Shown piece by piece: positions 27,460-39,639 of a stretch of DNA of 64,000 nt. Origin of the DNA: Arctopsyche grandis (Eukaryota > Arthropoda > Insecta > Trichoptera > Hydropsychidae); NCBI RefSeq assembly GCF_051622035.1, contig NC_135359.1:22230001-22294000 (forward strand), given 5' to 3'. How positions within the stretch are numbered: position 1 is the stretch's first letter; every line of letters begins with the position of its first letter. The notes under the pieces were generated by a model, which worked only from the letters and a program-made list of their open reading frames with translations, had not been told where the DNA came from and did not search any database. A program made the position numbers and the translations under genes.

Positions 27460-28080
27460 TTATTCTTTAAACGCTGAACACAAACAAATACACACACACA
27501 CACACACACGCGTATATGAAATTTCTCTTTCTCGAGAGGCTCGAATCTTCGGCGCGCAACAGCATAAATAATAAACATGAATAGGAAAAATATCATAAAT
27601 CACCCTCTGTGTAAACAACGCGCTCACCTTAAAGGTATTTTTTTTCCTGCGGAAAAATGTTTCATCCTCGATATGAAGACGACGCACCCTTATAAATGGT
27701 ACGCATGTGTGTGTGCGTTTGTTCTCCGAAAAGATTTTTATTATTCGGAAAATCAACTGGGCAATATTTATTTTGGCGAGGCCTCCTGTCGCCGGGGGAT
27801 TTGAGCGGCGGCTAAAAAATTGATGGTCCACCTCTCTCTCACTCCGGAAAAGCTCCGAACATTTTTTATTTTCATACAAAACATTAGACGCTGATGGGAC
27901 CCTTATGCACACACACACATATATGAAGGAGTGCGTGTCGAGAATAAAGGCCGGCATGGAAAACTTTCCGAGGAAAATTCGCGTAAATTTTTCCTCAAGC
28001 GTCGAAACAACATTCCTCTAATGTCGCGACGCTCTCTCGCGATGTCACGTCGACTGATTCTTGTCACTGAGATAACACAT
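27460..28080. promoter_or_regulatory. GC-rich island after the RTE element
   Basis: Non-repetitive apart from two short (AC)n runs. Includes AACAGCATAAATAATAAACA and TGTCGCGACGCTCTCTCGCG. The 165-codon minus frame (27460-27957) has no recognisable motif and includes the simple repeats. Confidence 0.27.
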
Positions 28081-28419
28081 GAATAGCGAGGAAAAAATCT
28101 GCTGCAAACATATAGAATTCTTGTTAAAGTATGACGTTTTTGATTTTGAATTACTATTACATAAGTACACACGAAAAATGTTGTATAGATAATAAACAAA
28201 CATCAGCATTCTAATCCGTCTATATGGCTGTGTATACCTCAATACAAATAACAAATAATGTCTTGCTAATTTGAACATTCAAAAATACCGATTAAAAAAC
28301 GCTAATTATTTTATTGATTCCAAGATTGCTCTTTATATTTATGTATATTAGGTTGAATTCAGAATTGGAGTCGAATTGATTAAAATGTAAAAATCTTTAC
28401 CAACCAAATACACAGTAGT

Positions 28420-28760
28420 ATATCTCGGTGGTTGCGTTAATGCTAACCAACGAGAGGTCCCGAATTCAAGCTCTGGTTTTACTTCGATTGAAAAGAATTT
28501 ATTATGAGTATTTCTGCAGTGCTGCTGATCAGACTTGGATGTTCGTGACCCAAATTCAATCGTTTCCTATCAAAATTTGCCAATTTATATGATTTCTTAT
28601 TGAAACTATTTCTCATCAAACTGGCAAAAACCACCCTATCCAATATGTAATCACTATTTGAATGCGATTTCAACTCTTCAATTTATAAATTTATATACGT
28701 ACAAGTTTAATACCATAGGTGTCGCTCAGGGGCAACCCGTAATGGTATCATGTGATCTGA
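28420..28760 (+). mobile_element. SINE variant with GGTGGTTGCGTT head
   Basis: Head GGTGGTTGCGTTAATGCTAA (28429), body with CAATCGTTTCCTATCAAAAT and TTGCCAATTTATATGATTTC. The tail is ACCATAGGTGTCGCTCAGGG ... CGTAATGG, matching the 18.6-kb copy. Confidence 0.72.
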
Positions 28761-29919
28761 ATGTTTTATTCGTTCATACGAAATAATATTGTTTATTTAA
28801 AAAAAAAATTATTGAAATGCTAATTCAATCGGACTTATCACGCATGGTTTATGGACCCGTTCAGACCCGCAGACCACCAGTCGAGAGATATAGCTAAATA
28901 GCACGCAGCATATGGTCTAATACAAATGATATATTAAAAAGCATTTAATTCGATAGCGTAATTGATGCGTCCCATTTAATTTATTTATGTATCTGCGAGA
29001 GGCGCGCGGAGGGTGAAGGGTCGCAGGCTATATATTTAATTAAGTGCCCCTTTTTAGTATCGCTATCATTTTTTAAGCAATAAACGGTTTTCGCTACTAA
29101 TGTACGTAACGTTTCAATTACTTCAGTTCTAGTGGGAGAATGAGGGGGAGGGAATTGAATGTCACTTCTAAGCACACCCTCTTCTTAATACAAATTGCCG
29201 TAATTCGACGCGGACAAGAATCCCAAATAAATACATATGTATGTACATACATGCAGACATTATGTATGTAAATCGGTTAAAATATTAATCATTTTAATTT
29301 ATATTTCACCGACTCTTATCAACGTTCACTGTGAATGTCGAAATTGGGTATATTGCACGTTAGAACATCTGCCTCTCAAAAGGTGGCGTACACCCCTACA
29401 CAGAGTTCTAATTAAGCGTCCTATCCTCCCTTCAAACAAATAAATCCAATAGGGCGTTCCGCTTTCGACGATGTGCTTGAGACTTTTCACGGATCTTTAT
29501 TACATTTATTGCCACATTTATTTGTACTGAGAAATGTTTGCATTGAGGCAAATCATAATGTCAGATCTTGTTGATTTGATCTAAGTACATAATTCTATAG
29601 CATGATACTTAAGTTATAATATAAAATCAACATCATCATCGCATTTCAAAGTTCAATTAAGAATTATGAAAGTTTCCTCAAACATTTTACATATTCCAAA
29701 CATTTTTAAGTTAATTTGTTCAATGTTAATTTGTTCTAGACACATACACAAATTTGGTTTTTTCAGTATCTTTTTGAGTACAAATTTTAAATTTTAAATC
29801 CAAAATTTAGTACACATTATATGATCCAATAAATTTATCTAATATTGTATGCACGTAAAATTTCACCCTCACATTCAGTGTCTTTATGGCAATAGAATAC
29901 TAGAGAAAGTGCAGTGTAA

Positions 29920-30090
29920 GGCGATGTCCCGGGGCGTCATAGTTAAGTGGTCATTGAAGTGGTGATTTAATTAGGGTTGTCGTTGTCGGCGAATGCAACT
30001 GCCTAGACGGATGGACAGGGCGTGGTCACCTAATCGATGCTATATTGGGTATCGATTACCACCCACCACCCACTTGCCCATACACCCACT
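29920..30090. promoter_or_regulatory. GC-rich block with homeodomain-like sites
   Basis: GTCCCGGGGCGTCATAGTTA, GATTTAATTAGGGTTGTCG and two ATCGAT-type motifs near 30033 and 30050. Confidence 0.25.
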
Positions 30091-31014
30091 GTCACACTGC
30101 ACCCTCAATTCACCATTCAAATTATCAACGTTGAAAAAATATTAAATTCGTTAGAGGTCGTTGAACTTCTAACGTTTCATGATCAATTCCGTTTTTTTTA
30201 TCTTAAATTTACATATGTCTTCATCATTAATTGAAATGAACATAGGGTGAAAAATTGAAAAATTGTGAACATAGGGTGAAAAAATTACATGGTTGATTCG
30301 ACTTATTCGAGCGACCATATACGTACATATATAATATGTTCTTATGTTCCTATAATATATTCAAAGCAACATAAATTTTGACAGGTGATTGAACACATAA
30401 CCCTTTATCGTCTGCCACAGCATATGCACAAATAAAAACTAAACCTCCCCAATGTTGGACCGCTTCATCGAATTTCGTGGTCTTTGAAATTGGATCGTTC
30501 GAAGCAGGAGAACCCGCGTGTATCAGCACATTTCTTTACGTCACCAATAAAACCCGGCCATTTTGAATTGTATATTACGAATCGGGAGAGGAGCACAGGT
30601 AGACGATAACCCCACAGTTCGAGAAATGGCGATTGTAAAGCTCGCGGAAGCACATCCGCATAACCATTATACATAAACCCATATGCTAGTATATTTCTAC
30701 GATAATTAGGTACATTAAGTACATCTCCCATATTCTTACTCTTTCTCTAGACAGGTGGACGGTCATTGTGAAAGTGCAAGGATGCTGCAGATGCCTCTCC
30801 ATTTTTAATAAAAAATTTCATTGCTATTAGCTTTCAATAGCTAATTTTTTAAACCTAAGTAACGGTCAATGTTATATTTTGGACACACCTTCAGCGTAGA
30901 CGTTTACAGAAAAATGTTAAATAAACGTGACCCAATTGCAGAAAATTTTAGAATGCCATTTAACATAACATTCATTTTTTATATTTAAATCTTGATTTAT
31001 TTTAATTATACGGT

Positions 31015-31425
31015 AAAACACTGTATGCTAGGCATAATGAGAAGAAATAGGAAACAAATACATGGGTCAAAAAATTGCGAAAAGTATGGTTGATATAGTG
31101 GGGAGAGGAATATGGGTGAAAACTTTGATGTTTTTAGATATTATCTATATAGGATAATTGTTGTAATGGAGAAAGTAAAGATATTTAAATGACATTAGGT
31201 GGGTCATGTAGCTAGAATAACGAACGATAGATAGACGAAAGAAGTGCGAATGGTACCCGAGAGAATGTAAAAGGATACAAAAAAGTGGAGATTGGTGAAT
31301 GAAATTAGAAAAATGTGTGGGGTGAGATAGCTAAGAGTTACGCAAAACGGAGACGAATTGACGCGTGTTGGATAGGCCTTCATCCAGCAGTGGATGATAA
31401 ATGGATATAGATGACGATTATGATA
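31015..31425 (+). pseudogene. RTE LINE 3' fragment, degraded
   Basis: It starts at the ACTGTATGCTAGGCATAATG block and includes GGGTCATGTAGCTAGAATAA, AATGGTACCCGAGAGAATG and CATCCAGCAGTGGATGATAA. It has an insertion of about 60 bp around 31095-31150 relative to the young copy, and no open frame. Confidence 0.75.
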
Positions 31426-31799
31426 TGAAAACAAATCTTTTGAGTCCATCGCCAATGCCACCGACCTATTTTAAATTAATATTTTAAATAAAAAATATAA
31501 ATATCACAAAATAATAATAAATAGATAAATGAAATGAAATCCTGTTAAATTATATAATTTCTACGTATGTACATATGTATGTCCAATGTATTTATGTGAC
31601 CAATGGGGAAACTAAAAATTTGTTATGTTATTTTAAGTTGTTTTCCTTTCAAAATGTACACTTTATGTACTGTACATATGTATACACAATACACAAAATT
31701 TCCATAGACTACGAGTATAATTACATTTCTGTATTATATAAATGTTCATTTTAAAAGCCTAACATAACATAAGCTCTAGAACAAACTTAACTTCTCTGA

Positions 31800-32190
31800 A
31801 ATAATCCTAGATACACGCCTGTCCACGTAGGTAGTTAACCTACCCCAAATAAGAAAGGAGGTGGGTTACTTCCCCTTTCGTGATTCATCACTTTTGTTTA
31901 GGAAGAACAATGTTTGATTAGAGTTATTGGCGTCGCGATATACCCCGTCATTGGTTTCGAGTATACAAAGGCTTGACGGGGCTTTGTATACTCGATATAG
32001 GTGGCTCCGATAATGTGCGATCCATCATTTATGAACTAATGTGTCCACGACACATCACCTTCAACCCTTTCACCGCCATCCGAGAAGGCCTACCTATGGT
32101 AATGCGTATGTGAAATATGAATCTTACGAGCCGAAGGATGGGGGATAACACGTATCATCCACATTCATGTTGACGTCTCCGTATCGATAT
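31800..32190. promoter_or_regulatory. GC-richer block with stem-loop
   Basis: Unique sequence containing the perfect stem-loop at 31957-31995 and an inverted GTAGGTAGTTAACCTACCCC palindrome (about 31828-31847). Could be a structured RNA, a decayed foldback element or regulatory DNA. Confidence 0.25.
31957..31995. repeat. Perfect 14-bp stem-loop in a GC-rich island
   Basis: TCGAGTATACAAAG, an 11-base loop, then CTTTGTATACTCGA. CCCCGTCA (31943-31950) and TGACGGGG (31974-31981, in the loop) form a second, competing pair. Confidence 0.85.
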
Positions 32191-32589
32191 CACAATGAAA
32201 GTGCTAAATTTCGGCGTAGATATACATATACATATGTACATAGGTTCGAAAATAAGCAAAATCATTTTATTTAACATTCATTTGTAACACAATAATAATG
32301 TAAATCATAACACAAAACTATAATAATGAAATTACACGGACATATGTATTATACAAAATAATCGACTCGCTTGTGTGTGCGTATCTTCAATGCAATGTAA
32401 AACATCATTTGAATCAACAGTTTCTCAGAAAAAAGCAATTGAAAAGGCAGATTTTTTTCACATTTCCTCGTGGATATATGTACATACATATGTAGACACA
32501 TCAAAAGCTTGCATATAATAACAATGGATCGGGGGAAAAAAAAGGTTGAATCACAACAAACGTAGCTACAATAGCCGATAGTTAAGTCG

Positions 32590-33200
32590 CAATTGTCCAG
32601 CTTGTCGTCAAATATTTACACCTGTTCTCCATCGGACAGTTTAAGGTCACCACCTGAATGCGACTTTTTTGCGAGCGGTTGCGTTGTACATGCACAAATA
32701 CGCCACTGCAAAAAATTCAAAACATCATCCATGGGAATTCGCATCGTAAATCCCCGATTCGCATGTTTATTACGCGAAAACAGGATTCGCATATACGACC
32801 CCCACTTCGGGTCAAATGCATTGTGTTCGCAACTTGCATCGCGTGCACTCCCAAGAAAGCTCACCCTCGTCGAATTTAAAACGCAGAAAATTGCATAAAC
32901 CTGTTAAGTCTCGGTGCACACGCACGAAATGATAATAATAATAGTGAAAATACGGGGGGGTTCGGAATACCCTTCGAAATCTCGCAAGGCGGCGAAGGGT
33001 CAACGCGCGTGCACTTATTCAAAGCGACTTTATGAAAATTTTAAATCGCGAAGGCGACCGCAACCGTGGGGGTGGCTTCGTGAAAAAAAGGCGAAGGGGA
33101 ATGAATTTTTATGGGAAAATGTCGATTTGTAAAGGGAGGGTCGAAATTTTGATCGACAGCCTTGCAAAATAATGTGGATCAGGTTAATCCGGGTGGGTGG
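32590..33200. promoter_or_regulatory. Large GC-rich island
   Basis: 600 bp with overlapping frames on both strands. Includes CTTTATGAAAATTTTAAATC and a GGGTGGGTGGG end. No domain recognised in any frame. Confidence 0.28.
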
Positions 33201-33889
33201 GTCTTTTTATGTATCGTTTTCGCTTATCCGTTTTTTTTTTTTAGTTTAGTGAATGCGTTTGAATTTTTTCCCGCTGTTAATTCAACCTGTCGACTGGTTT
33301 TATTGTGCCTAGATTAAATACCCACGTTGTGTGTTATATGTGAAAAAATGTAGTTGGCTGTTGCAAAGCTATTTACTCGTACGTTCGACATGTTTTATTG
33401 TACTTTCAGTGGCATAATCATACCATAAAAAGCATCTATGAATGTAATATCCTGGTTTTTCAAGCTATGAGAGATTTCAATTCGGACATTTTAATTTCGT
33501 ATAACCATGGGAAGTTTTATAAACTATTTAAACAAATATGAAAAATTTCTTGAAAACAATATGTACATACTTCGGAGAATCTTCTCATTAATTCGTTTTT
33601 CCCGTCGTTGCTGAAACAATTGGACTTTATGTTCCTAATAATTATGTGCGTGGTAGACATATCATTTTTTGATGGTTGTATGTACTTCTTGCCCGCACAG
33701 TTACTTATTGGATGGCTCCTATTTTAATAGCAATCAGACTTATTACTGAAATCGTTGCTTCCGTGCCTGAATGTGTTATTTTTCACCTGAGTTAGCGTGG
33801 GTTATCAGAAATTATTTTAACCTTTTTGTCTGGTAGACTGCGCTCATCATTATTTTCATAATATTATATGATGTGTGAGTGAATCTTCT

Positions 33890-34145
33890 CTCTTATATTT
33901 GGGCCTCACAGGGAAGTTTTGTATTCACGGCTGATTCTTTTATAATACTGTTGCTGACTGTTAATGTTGAAGACATTCCAAATTTTCCTCCTTATATTTT
34001 ACTATTTATTTATTAATTTTTATTTTATGTATTTTATTTTATTTTAGTTTTGTTTTCTTCTCTTTTTCAAATGTAAGCCATCGTGGCGCATTAGGTTCTT
34101 CCTGTAATGCCACAATGGTCCAAAACTATAAATAAACAAATAAAT
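33890..34145 (+). repeat. Copy of the long repeat, 3' part
   Basis: Begins with GGGCCTCACAGGGAAG and passes through GAAGACATTCC. It ends with the terminal hairpin (CCATCGTGGC ... GCCACAATGG, 34078-34118) and an AAATA tail. Confidence 0.6.
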
Positions 34146-34279
34146 ATTTAGCTATTATTAGAAGTAGCCACAAACCATATGGTTTGTGACTAACTATATT
34201 ATTGTTTGGACTATTGCTGTTATTTTTTTGTGTATTAAATATGTATAAATTTTTATTTATTACATAATTTTTCTCTGTT

Positions 34280-34365
34280 AAATTTTTGACAATTGTAGCG
34301 CATTCAGTATTCCTGTACTGCCACAATGGTCCAGACATAAAATAAATTAATTAATTTTCATACAC
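34280..34365 (+). repeat. Isolated repeat 3' tail
   Basis: CAATTGTAGCGCATTCAG ... CTGCCACAATGG (34290-34329) plus an AAATTAATTAAT tail. It is a second tail unit about 200 bp after the previous one. Confidence 0.55.
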
Positions 34366-35019
34366 CTAAACATGATTCAGATGAATGGACATGATAAATG
34401 TTAATATTCCACTTTATTCCCATAACATAGAATTCAAATGTCTAAGCTTTATGCATACGCACGTACACATGTATGCATATGTCCATATATGTAATATGTA
34501 CAACGGTAATTCATTTCAAACACTGATATAGCTATTGGATCAGATTTATGATTGTATCTAACTGGTACATTTGAAATACCTAAACGAGACAAATTTTGTT
34601 TTAAGTATACATTTTTGTGACACTCTTATCATACACTAGTAGCCAGGTTCACAAAATCGTACACTTAAAACTGTTATTTGACCAAATCTGCGCATGCGCA
34701 TTGTCGTATTCCCATCACTGTACTCCGTATATGAGCATTATCACTGTAACATATGTACATAAATAAATAATTATATTATAATGAGACAAATATATGTAGA
34801 AAATATAATATAAAACAATTTTTTTGAATATCAACTACACCTACTTATACGATTGATATACGAGTTACATTTTGAAGAGCGCCATTACTCACTATAGATA
34901 CAACGTCTACTCTTAACGTTGTCCCCTCAAGAAGAACACACACACACACATATCTGTCATATGGTACATGTTATAACATGATATAACAAGTACACACCAG
35001 AGAATTCGAAGATAGTATG

Positions 35020-35360
35020 TGTGAGCCTTCACAGTGCAAATGCATCCCCGACTCTCTGAGCATTATTGTGAGCCGAATTTGCGGCCATTGTTTGTTATTC
35101 ATGTGTCACGAGTGTAACGGACGTGTGCGGGGGAGCGTGAGCAATCTGCCACATTTCTACCCCCCGTTTTCTGCACTAAAACCACCCCCACACCCCTCGG
35201 CTCATTCACGTCGGCTAAAATATTCCTCACTCTCCGTGTCGAGCATAAAATATTCTTGTTGCAATCCCGGAAAAATCCCGTCGACGCGTTCCGACCGCTA
35301 TTGAATTGGAAAAATCGATGAGAAAATTCGTTTTCGTCTGTTTGGTCGGTCGGTGTATGC
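35020..35360. promoter_or_regulatory. GC-rich island
   Basis: CpG-containing unique block with GAGCATAAAATATTCTTG. Frames occur on both strands (35017-35304 and 35099-35362) without motifs. Confidence 0.27.
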
Positions 35361-35626
35361 AATATACATATCTATGTTATGCTATTCATTATAAACAAGG
35401 TGAACAATGAATATCGAATTCTGAAATAACATCGGTTCATATGAAAAATAATCATGTCGCGGTGACGTCAACAATCTTACTTATTTTTCGGTGTTGCATG
35501 TAATTTATTTTTTCATTTTCGCTATATATCGTAAATGAAGTTGTTCCACACTTAAAATTTTGATAACTTTAAAAACTGCTTGACTTATACTTATAGATAT
35601 ACATATACTGAAATGTGAATAGATAC

Positions 35627-36198
35627 TTGGGATCCCAATAGAATATTCGAGTATTCGAATTATTCGTCTGATTTTTCAGCCATTCGTTATTCGAATATTT
35701 CGTCAACTATTCGAATATTATTCGTGCATATATTTTTTTATAAAAATACACAAAATCAACATGAAAAGAGTGATGAAAAAAATGAAATATGTAATTGGGA
35801 TAATGGTGATGAAAATGAAGATTTACCGGAAGATGAAATGCCTACATGTGAAGAATTATTAATTAAATACAGAAATGTTTGAAGAAAATCAATTTTCGAT
35901 CTATAATAATCTCTACGAAATTTTAGAAAACATCAAAAAAAAATAATATAAATTAAGAAGTCACCCGCGAAATATGCATTTTTACAAGAAATCATGATTA
36001 AAAAAGAAAATATCATATTCTGAAATTAAATTAAGATTTTTTATATTATATTTTGTAAATTTATTTTTAATTGCAATTTTCTCAATTTTACAAACTATCT
36101 TATATTTTATGTGTGTGTGTGTGTGTATTTTAGTTTTGTGTTTTCGAATTCGAATGTTCGAATAGCTCTTGATTGACTATGAATTTTTGGGATCCCTA
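35627..36198. mobile_element. hAT-type element rich in ATTCGAAT repeats
   Basis: Ends TTGGGATCCCAA and TTGGGATCCCTA are inverted (palindromic core GGGATCCC). Perfect 8-bp repeats ATAGATAC flank it at 35619-35626 and 36199-36206. Subterminal regions carry many copies of ATTCGAAT/TATTCGAA on both sides. A short acidic coding-like remnant (PEDEMPTCEELL, about 35770-35880) ends at a stop. 572 bp, non-autonomous. Confidence 0.85.
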
Positions 36199-36209
36199 AT
36201 AGATACATT

Positions 36210-37005
36210 AACTTTATTCTGATTTGAATTCGCATTTGGTATATTCGACGAATAAAATATTAAAAAATATCACATGATAAATTATTTATCTACATAGCAT
36301 TGTGCTTAAGAGTTTAGATTAGACTTTGGAACAATCGAGATTTCAAGAGATAAATACTCAATAAAATTGAATCTATGTATTCTATTTTTTATATTCTAGT
36401 TAGTTTAGGATCCATAAATAATGAGTCATGCAATTTTTAATAATGTCTGTTATGAACGTTTTCTTATGCATATAATAGATCTAACTTCAATAATTAATAA
36501 TTGTAAATAATATAGTATATGTACATATTTCAAATGATTTCTTTTCAAATGTATTTATGTATGTATGCGTTTGTTTGTCGGAATACTTGAGTGTAAGTAC
36601 ATACATACATATATACGCATTTCAGCTCTGGTTTTATCGCTAAAGTTTAGGACATTATCGTAAATATGTAAAGGCATTTACTAAGTTGAAAAATATTACT
36701 TTTGTATATAAATTTTGCTGATAAACGCTAAAATATATCATGGGACAAGAATGGAGTGTAATTCCAGTCTTTCATCATGCGAAATAATGTAAGAATCTCC
36801 AGAATAGAACAATTCTATGCGGAAACACTGAATAATTGCAAAATCTTAATAACAATGTGCATTAATTTTCTCAATACATAAACCGATTATCAATAGTTTA
36901 AACTTTCTATTATATGATACATGGTAATAGAAAATACATCAAAAATTTGTCCTACAGAAAAATCTATCCGTACTTAAAAACCCATCGGAAAATTTCGACC
37001 TTTTC
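36210..37005. other. AT-rich intergenic DNA, nothing recognised
   Basis: Only short TACATA-type repeats (about 36598-36612). Confidence 0.5.
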
Positions 37006-37009
37006 GCGT

Positions 37010-37350
37010 ATTCGACGTTTATTTACATTCGACCATAAGTTGCGACCGAGAATTCGGCGAGGAGGATGAGCGGGACGAAGGGTGGGTTGTATCCTCCCTC
37101 ACCGGAGCCCTCTTCCTCTCATGCCCCCCGTTTAAACGTGCCGGCGGAAATATATTACCGGGGCACACAAATCCAGAGGCGGGGGATGATGATCGCCTCT
37201 TCGGCTCTTAATATTCCGATCGCGTGTTCACGCATTCAAAGACGAGACCGAGTGGATTCCTGTGTCGGCCGGCTCATGCATGATGCATACGACTCGTGGG
37301 CAACGCCACGGCCCTGTTTCGGCGCCCCCTGCCCTCGAAACAGGGGCATA
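37010..37350. promoter_or_regulatory. GC-rich island
   Basis: Contains GAGGAGGATGAGCGGGACGA and GGCTCATGCATGATGCATAC. The 108-codon plus frame (37066-37392) is Ser/Pro/Arg-rich and unlike known families. Confidence 0.27.
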
Positions 37351-38240
37351 ACTACCCCTCTTTATGATTTTTTTCCAATAATTATGTATTAATTATCAAG
37401 CCAATGAAGCGTAGATATCTGAATCTAAGTCGTAAGTTTAGCCCAGGTATTAAATTATCATACCTGTGGAGGAGAAGAGTATTGGACTATGCACTGTCTG
37501 TATGCACAACATACATATGTACATACGTACATATATTTTAAAAGGGTGACCGTCACCGCACCGAATGTTAAAAAGTCGAAAATGTTCGTTTATCATGCAT
37601 GCATATGAAAAACGGTTACTATACATATATATCAGTGGCGTGTGGTAAAACTCTCTCTCCCCCCGTCGTACGTCCTCACTTAATTTGCGCGAGCAGGATA
37701 CAACAGGAACAAGAGGAACAGGCTTTTCCTTCCGTATTCTGCACGCGCACATTAAGGCTGTGTGACAAAAAGAGAGATATTTTCACCGCATGCCACTCAT
37801 ATACTGTTTACCATGTTCCCTTTTTTTTGATCTTTCGACTTAAGATCTTTAGATTTTCGATCTTTGCCTTCCGATATTTGCTTTTTCGGGTTTTTCACTT
37901 TCGGTCTCGTGAGGTAGACCCATTTTAAAATAATGAAATTTCATTTGACAAACAGGTTAACAAATTTCAGTCATAATTTCGAGTATTTATTTATTTTTGG
38001 AAAATTTACAGTTTAATTAATTATAAATAATAATAAAATGTAATTATTAAAAAATAAACCATTTATAAAATTTTCGCATGTATGTAGATACGAAAAAAAA
38101 TTAAATATTAAGAAAAAAACAATGGAAGAATAAAGTCGAACAAAAATTGTGTTTTTGGAACTGATAATTGGACCCCCACCAATTTCAAATATAACGGCTC
38201 ATATATCGGAAATTAATTATAAATAATTAATGACAATTTG

Positions 38241-39630
38241 CAGTGGCGTAGCGTGAATTCTAGGCGCGCCCCCCGTAAAATATTTTAAGGCACCCCCCCG
38301 CTCCATATATTCATATTATTTCCTTATAGCAAAATAACTTTCCAAATTAATAATTCATACCTTTTTTACGTAGAAAAACTATTTTTCTGGACTTCTCATT
38401 GGCAAACACGACTATTTTGTTAAAATTTAATACTATTTAAAAAAATTAATACTATTTAAATTTAATTACTAAGGGAATATCATTGCTATTCCTTTTAGTC
38501 GATGTTGAGACATAGTTGACCTAAAGTAATTTTTAATAAATTTCAACTTGTGAATGAGCGCTACGTAGTGACTACAGTTACCGGAAGCGTAAGGAATAAG
38601 ATGATTGAAATGACGAAGTATAAAAATTACAAATGAAGAGCTTTGCCAAATTATGGACTGTCGATCTTTTTTATTTTTACAAGGTTTATTTTCTTTTAAG
38701 CACGAACGAAAATCTAGCACCTGATTAGGCAATGATTTGTCAAAGTCATTGACATATTAGTTGGCTAGAGATTTGGCTTCACGATATATGTAGGTACATA
38801 TGTATGTACATACACATGTAAATCTTCATCTGGTTACGTTTAGTGCCGCATTAAAACTTGTTTAAAAATTATTTTAATGGATCCTGGAATCGTGTATCAT
38901 AACTAAGTTCATCGAAATGCTTTTAGATAAGAGATTGACGATTCAATTTCAATTTTGGCTTCAACCCTAATATTGTTGGAATTTGTTAAGAATTCTTCAA
39001 ATTTATTTCTAAAATTCCTGATCTCGCAATATGCATTTCTAATCATAAACTGAGTACTGATAACATCAGCGTTTTTTGAGTGAAGGAGCTTTGAAATAAA
39101 GTTGGGAGGCTGAAGAATTTTTCAAGAAGCATGAGTAGGAGAATAAATTCGAAACTTTCCATTTGCTTTTTTAGTCACTTTGCTTCTGATTGTTCATCAT
39201 TTCTTTTACTTTTTAAAATTATTAAAATTTTAAAGCATCTTTACATACATATGTATATGTACCTATATGTATATCGTGCATTAATAGAGTCTAATCTGGA
39301 CTACCAACAAGAAGTGCAAAATCTGTTTAAAGTAACTGATGGTGAATTTTCATTAAAAACTTCCTACCTGTTAATGTTGATAGCGAAAAATTTATAAATT
39401 TGTAAATATTATTGATTTTCACACCTCATATAATTTTGTTTTATTGTTTTAACACTGAAAAAATATATACAAGCATAAGAGAGAATTCTCAGCTACACAT
39501 ACATATATATGTACATAATGATAAGGGTTTTTTAAAAAAAAAATTACAAAGAAATTACAGAACAAATTAAAAATTAGTAAAAAAGGCGCGACGCTTTGCG
39601 GGGTCTGCGGGCGCGGTAGCTACGCCACTG
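38241..39630 (-). mobile_element. hAT-type transposon with CAGTGGCGTAGC ends
   Basis: The left end CAGTGGCGTAGC and the right end GCTACGCCACTG are perfect complements. The 8-bp repeat ATGACAAT lies at 38230-38237 and again at 39631-39638; three extra bases (TTG) sit between the left repeat and the inverted end. The interior holds a decayed minus-strand transposase. Length 1.39 kb. Confidence 0.85.
38469..39330 (-). pseudogene. hAT transposase relic (DUF4371/ZMYM1-like type)
   Basis: On the minus strand, broken frames give IRNAYCEIRNFRNKFEEF and FDELSYDTRFQDP near 38.9-39.05 kb, and then an open stretch (38469-38732) ending in YFRSTMSQHRLKGIAMI. These blocks appear in this order in hAT transposases of the DUF4371 group, whose C-terminus normally reads LRSTMSQxRLxGLAxL. 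Frameshifts and a premature stop separate them. The N-terminal finger and much of the catalytic region are absent. Confidence 0.72.
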
Positions 39631-39639
39631 ATGACAATA

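Noticed and set aside
27460..27957. 165-codon minus-strand frame
   Set aside because: Contains simple-repeat translation and no family motif; overlapping plus frames are similar in quality.
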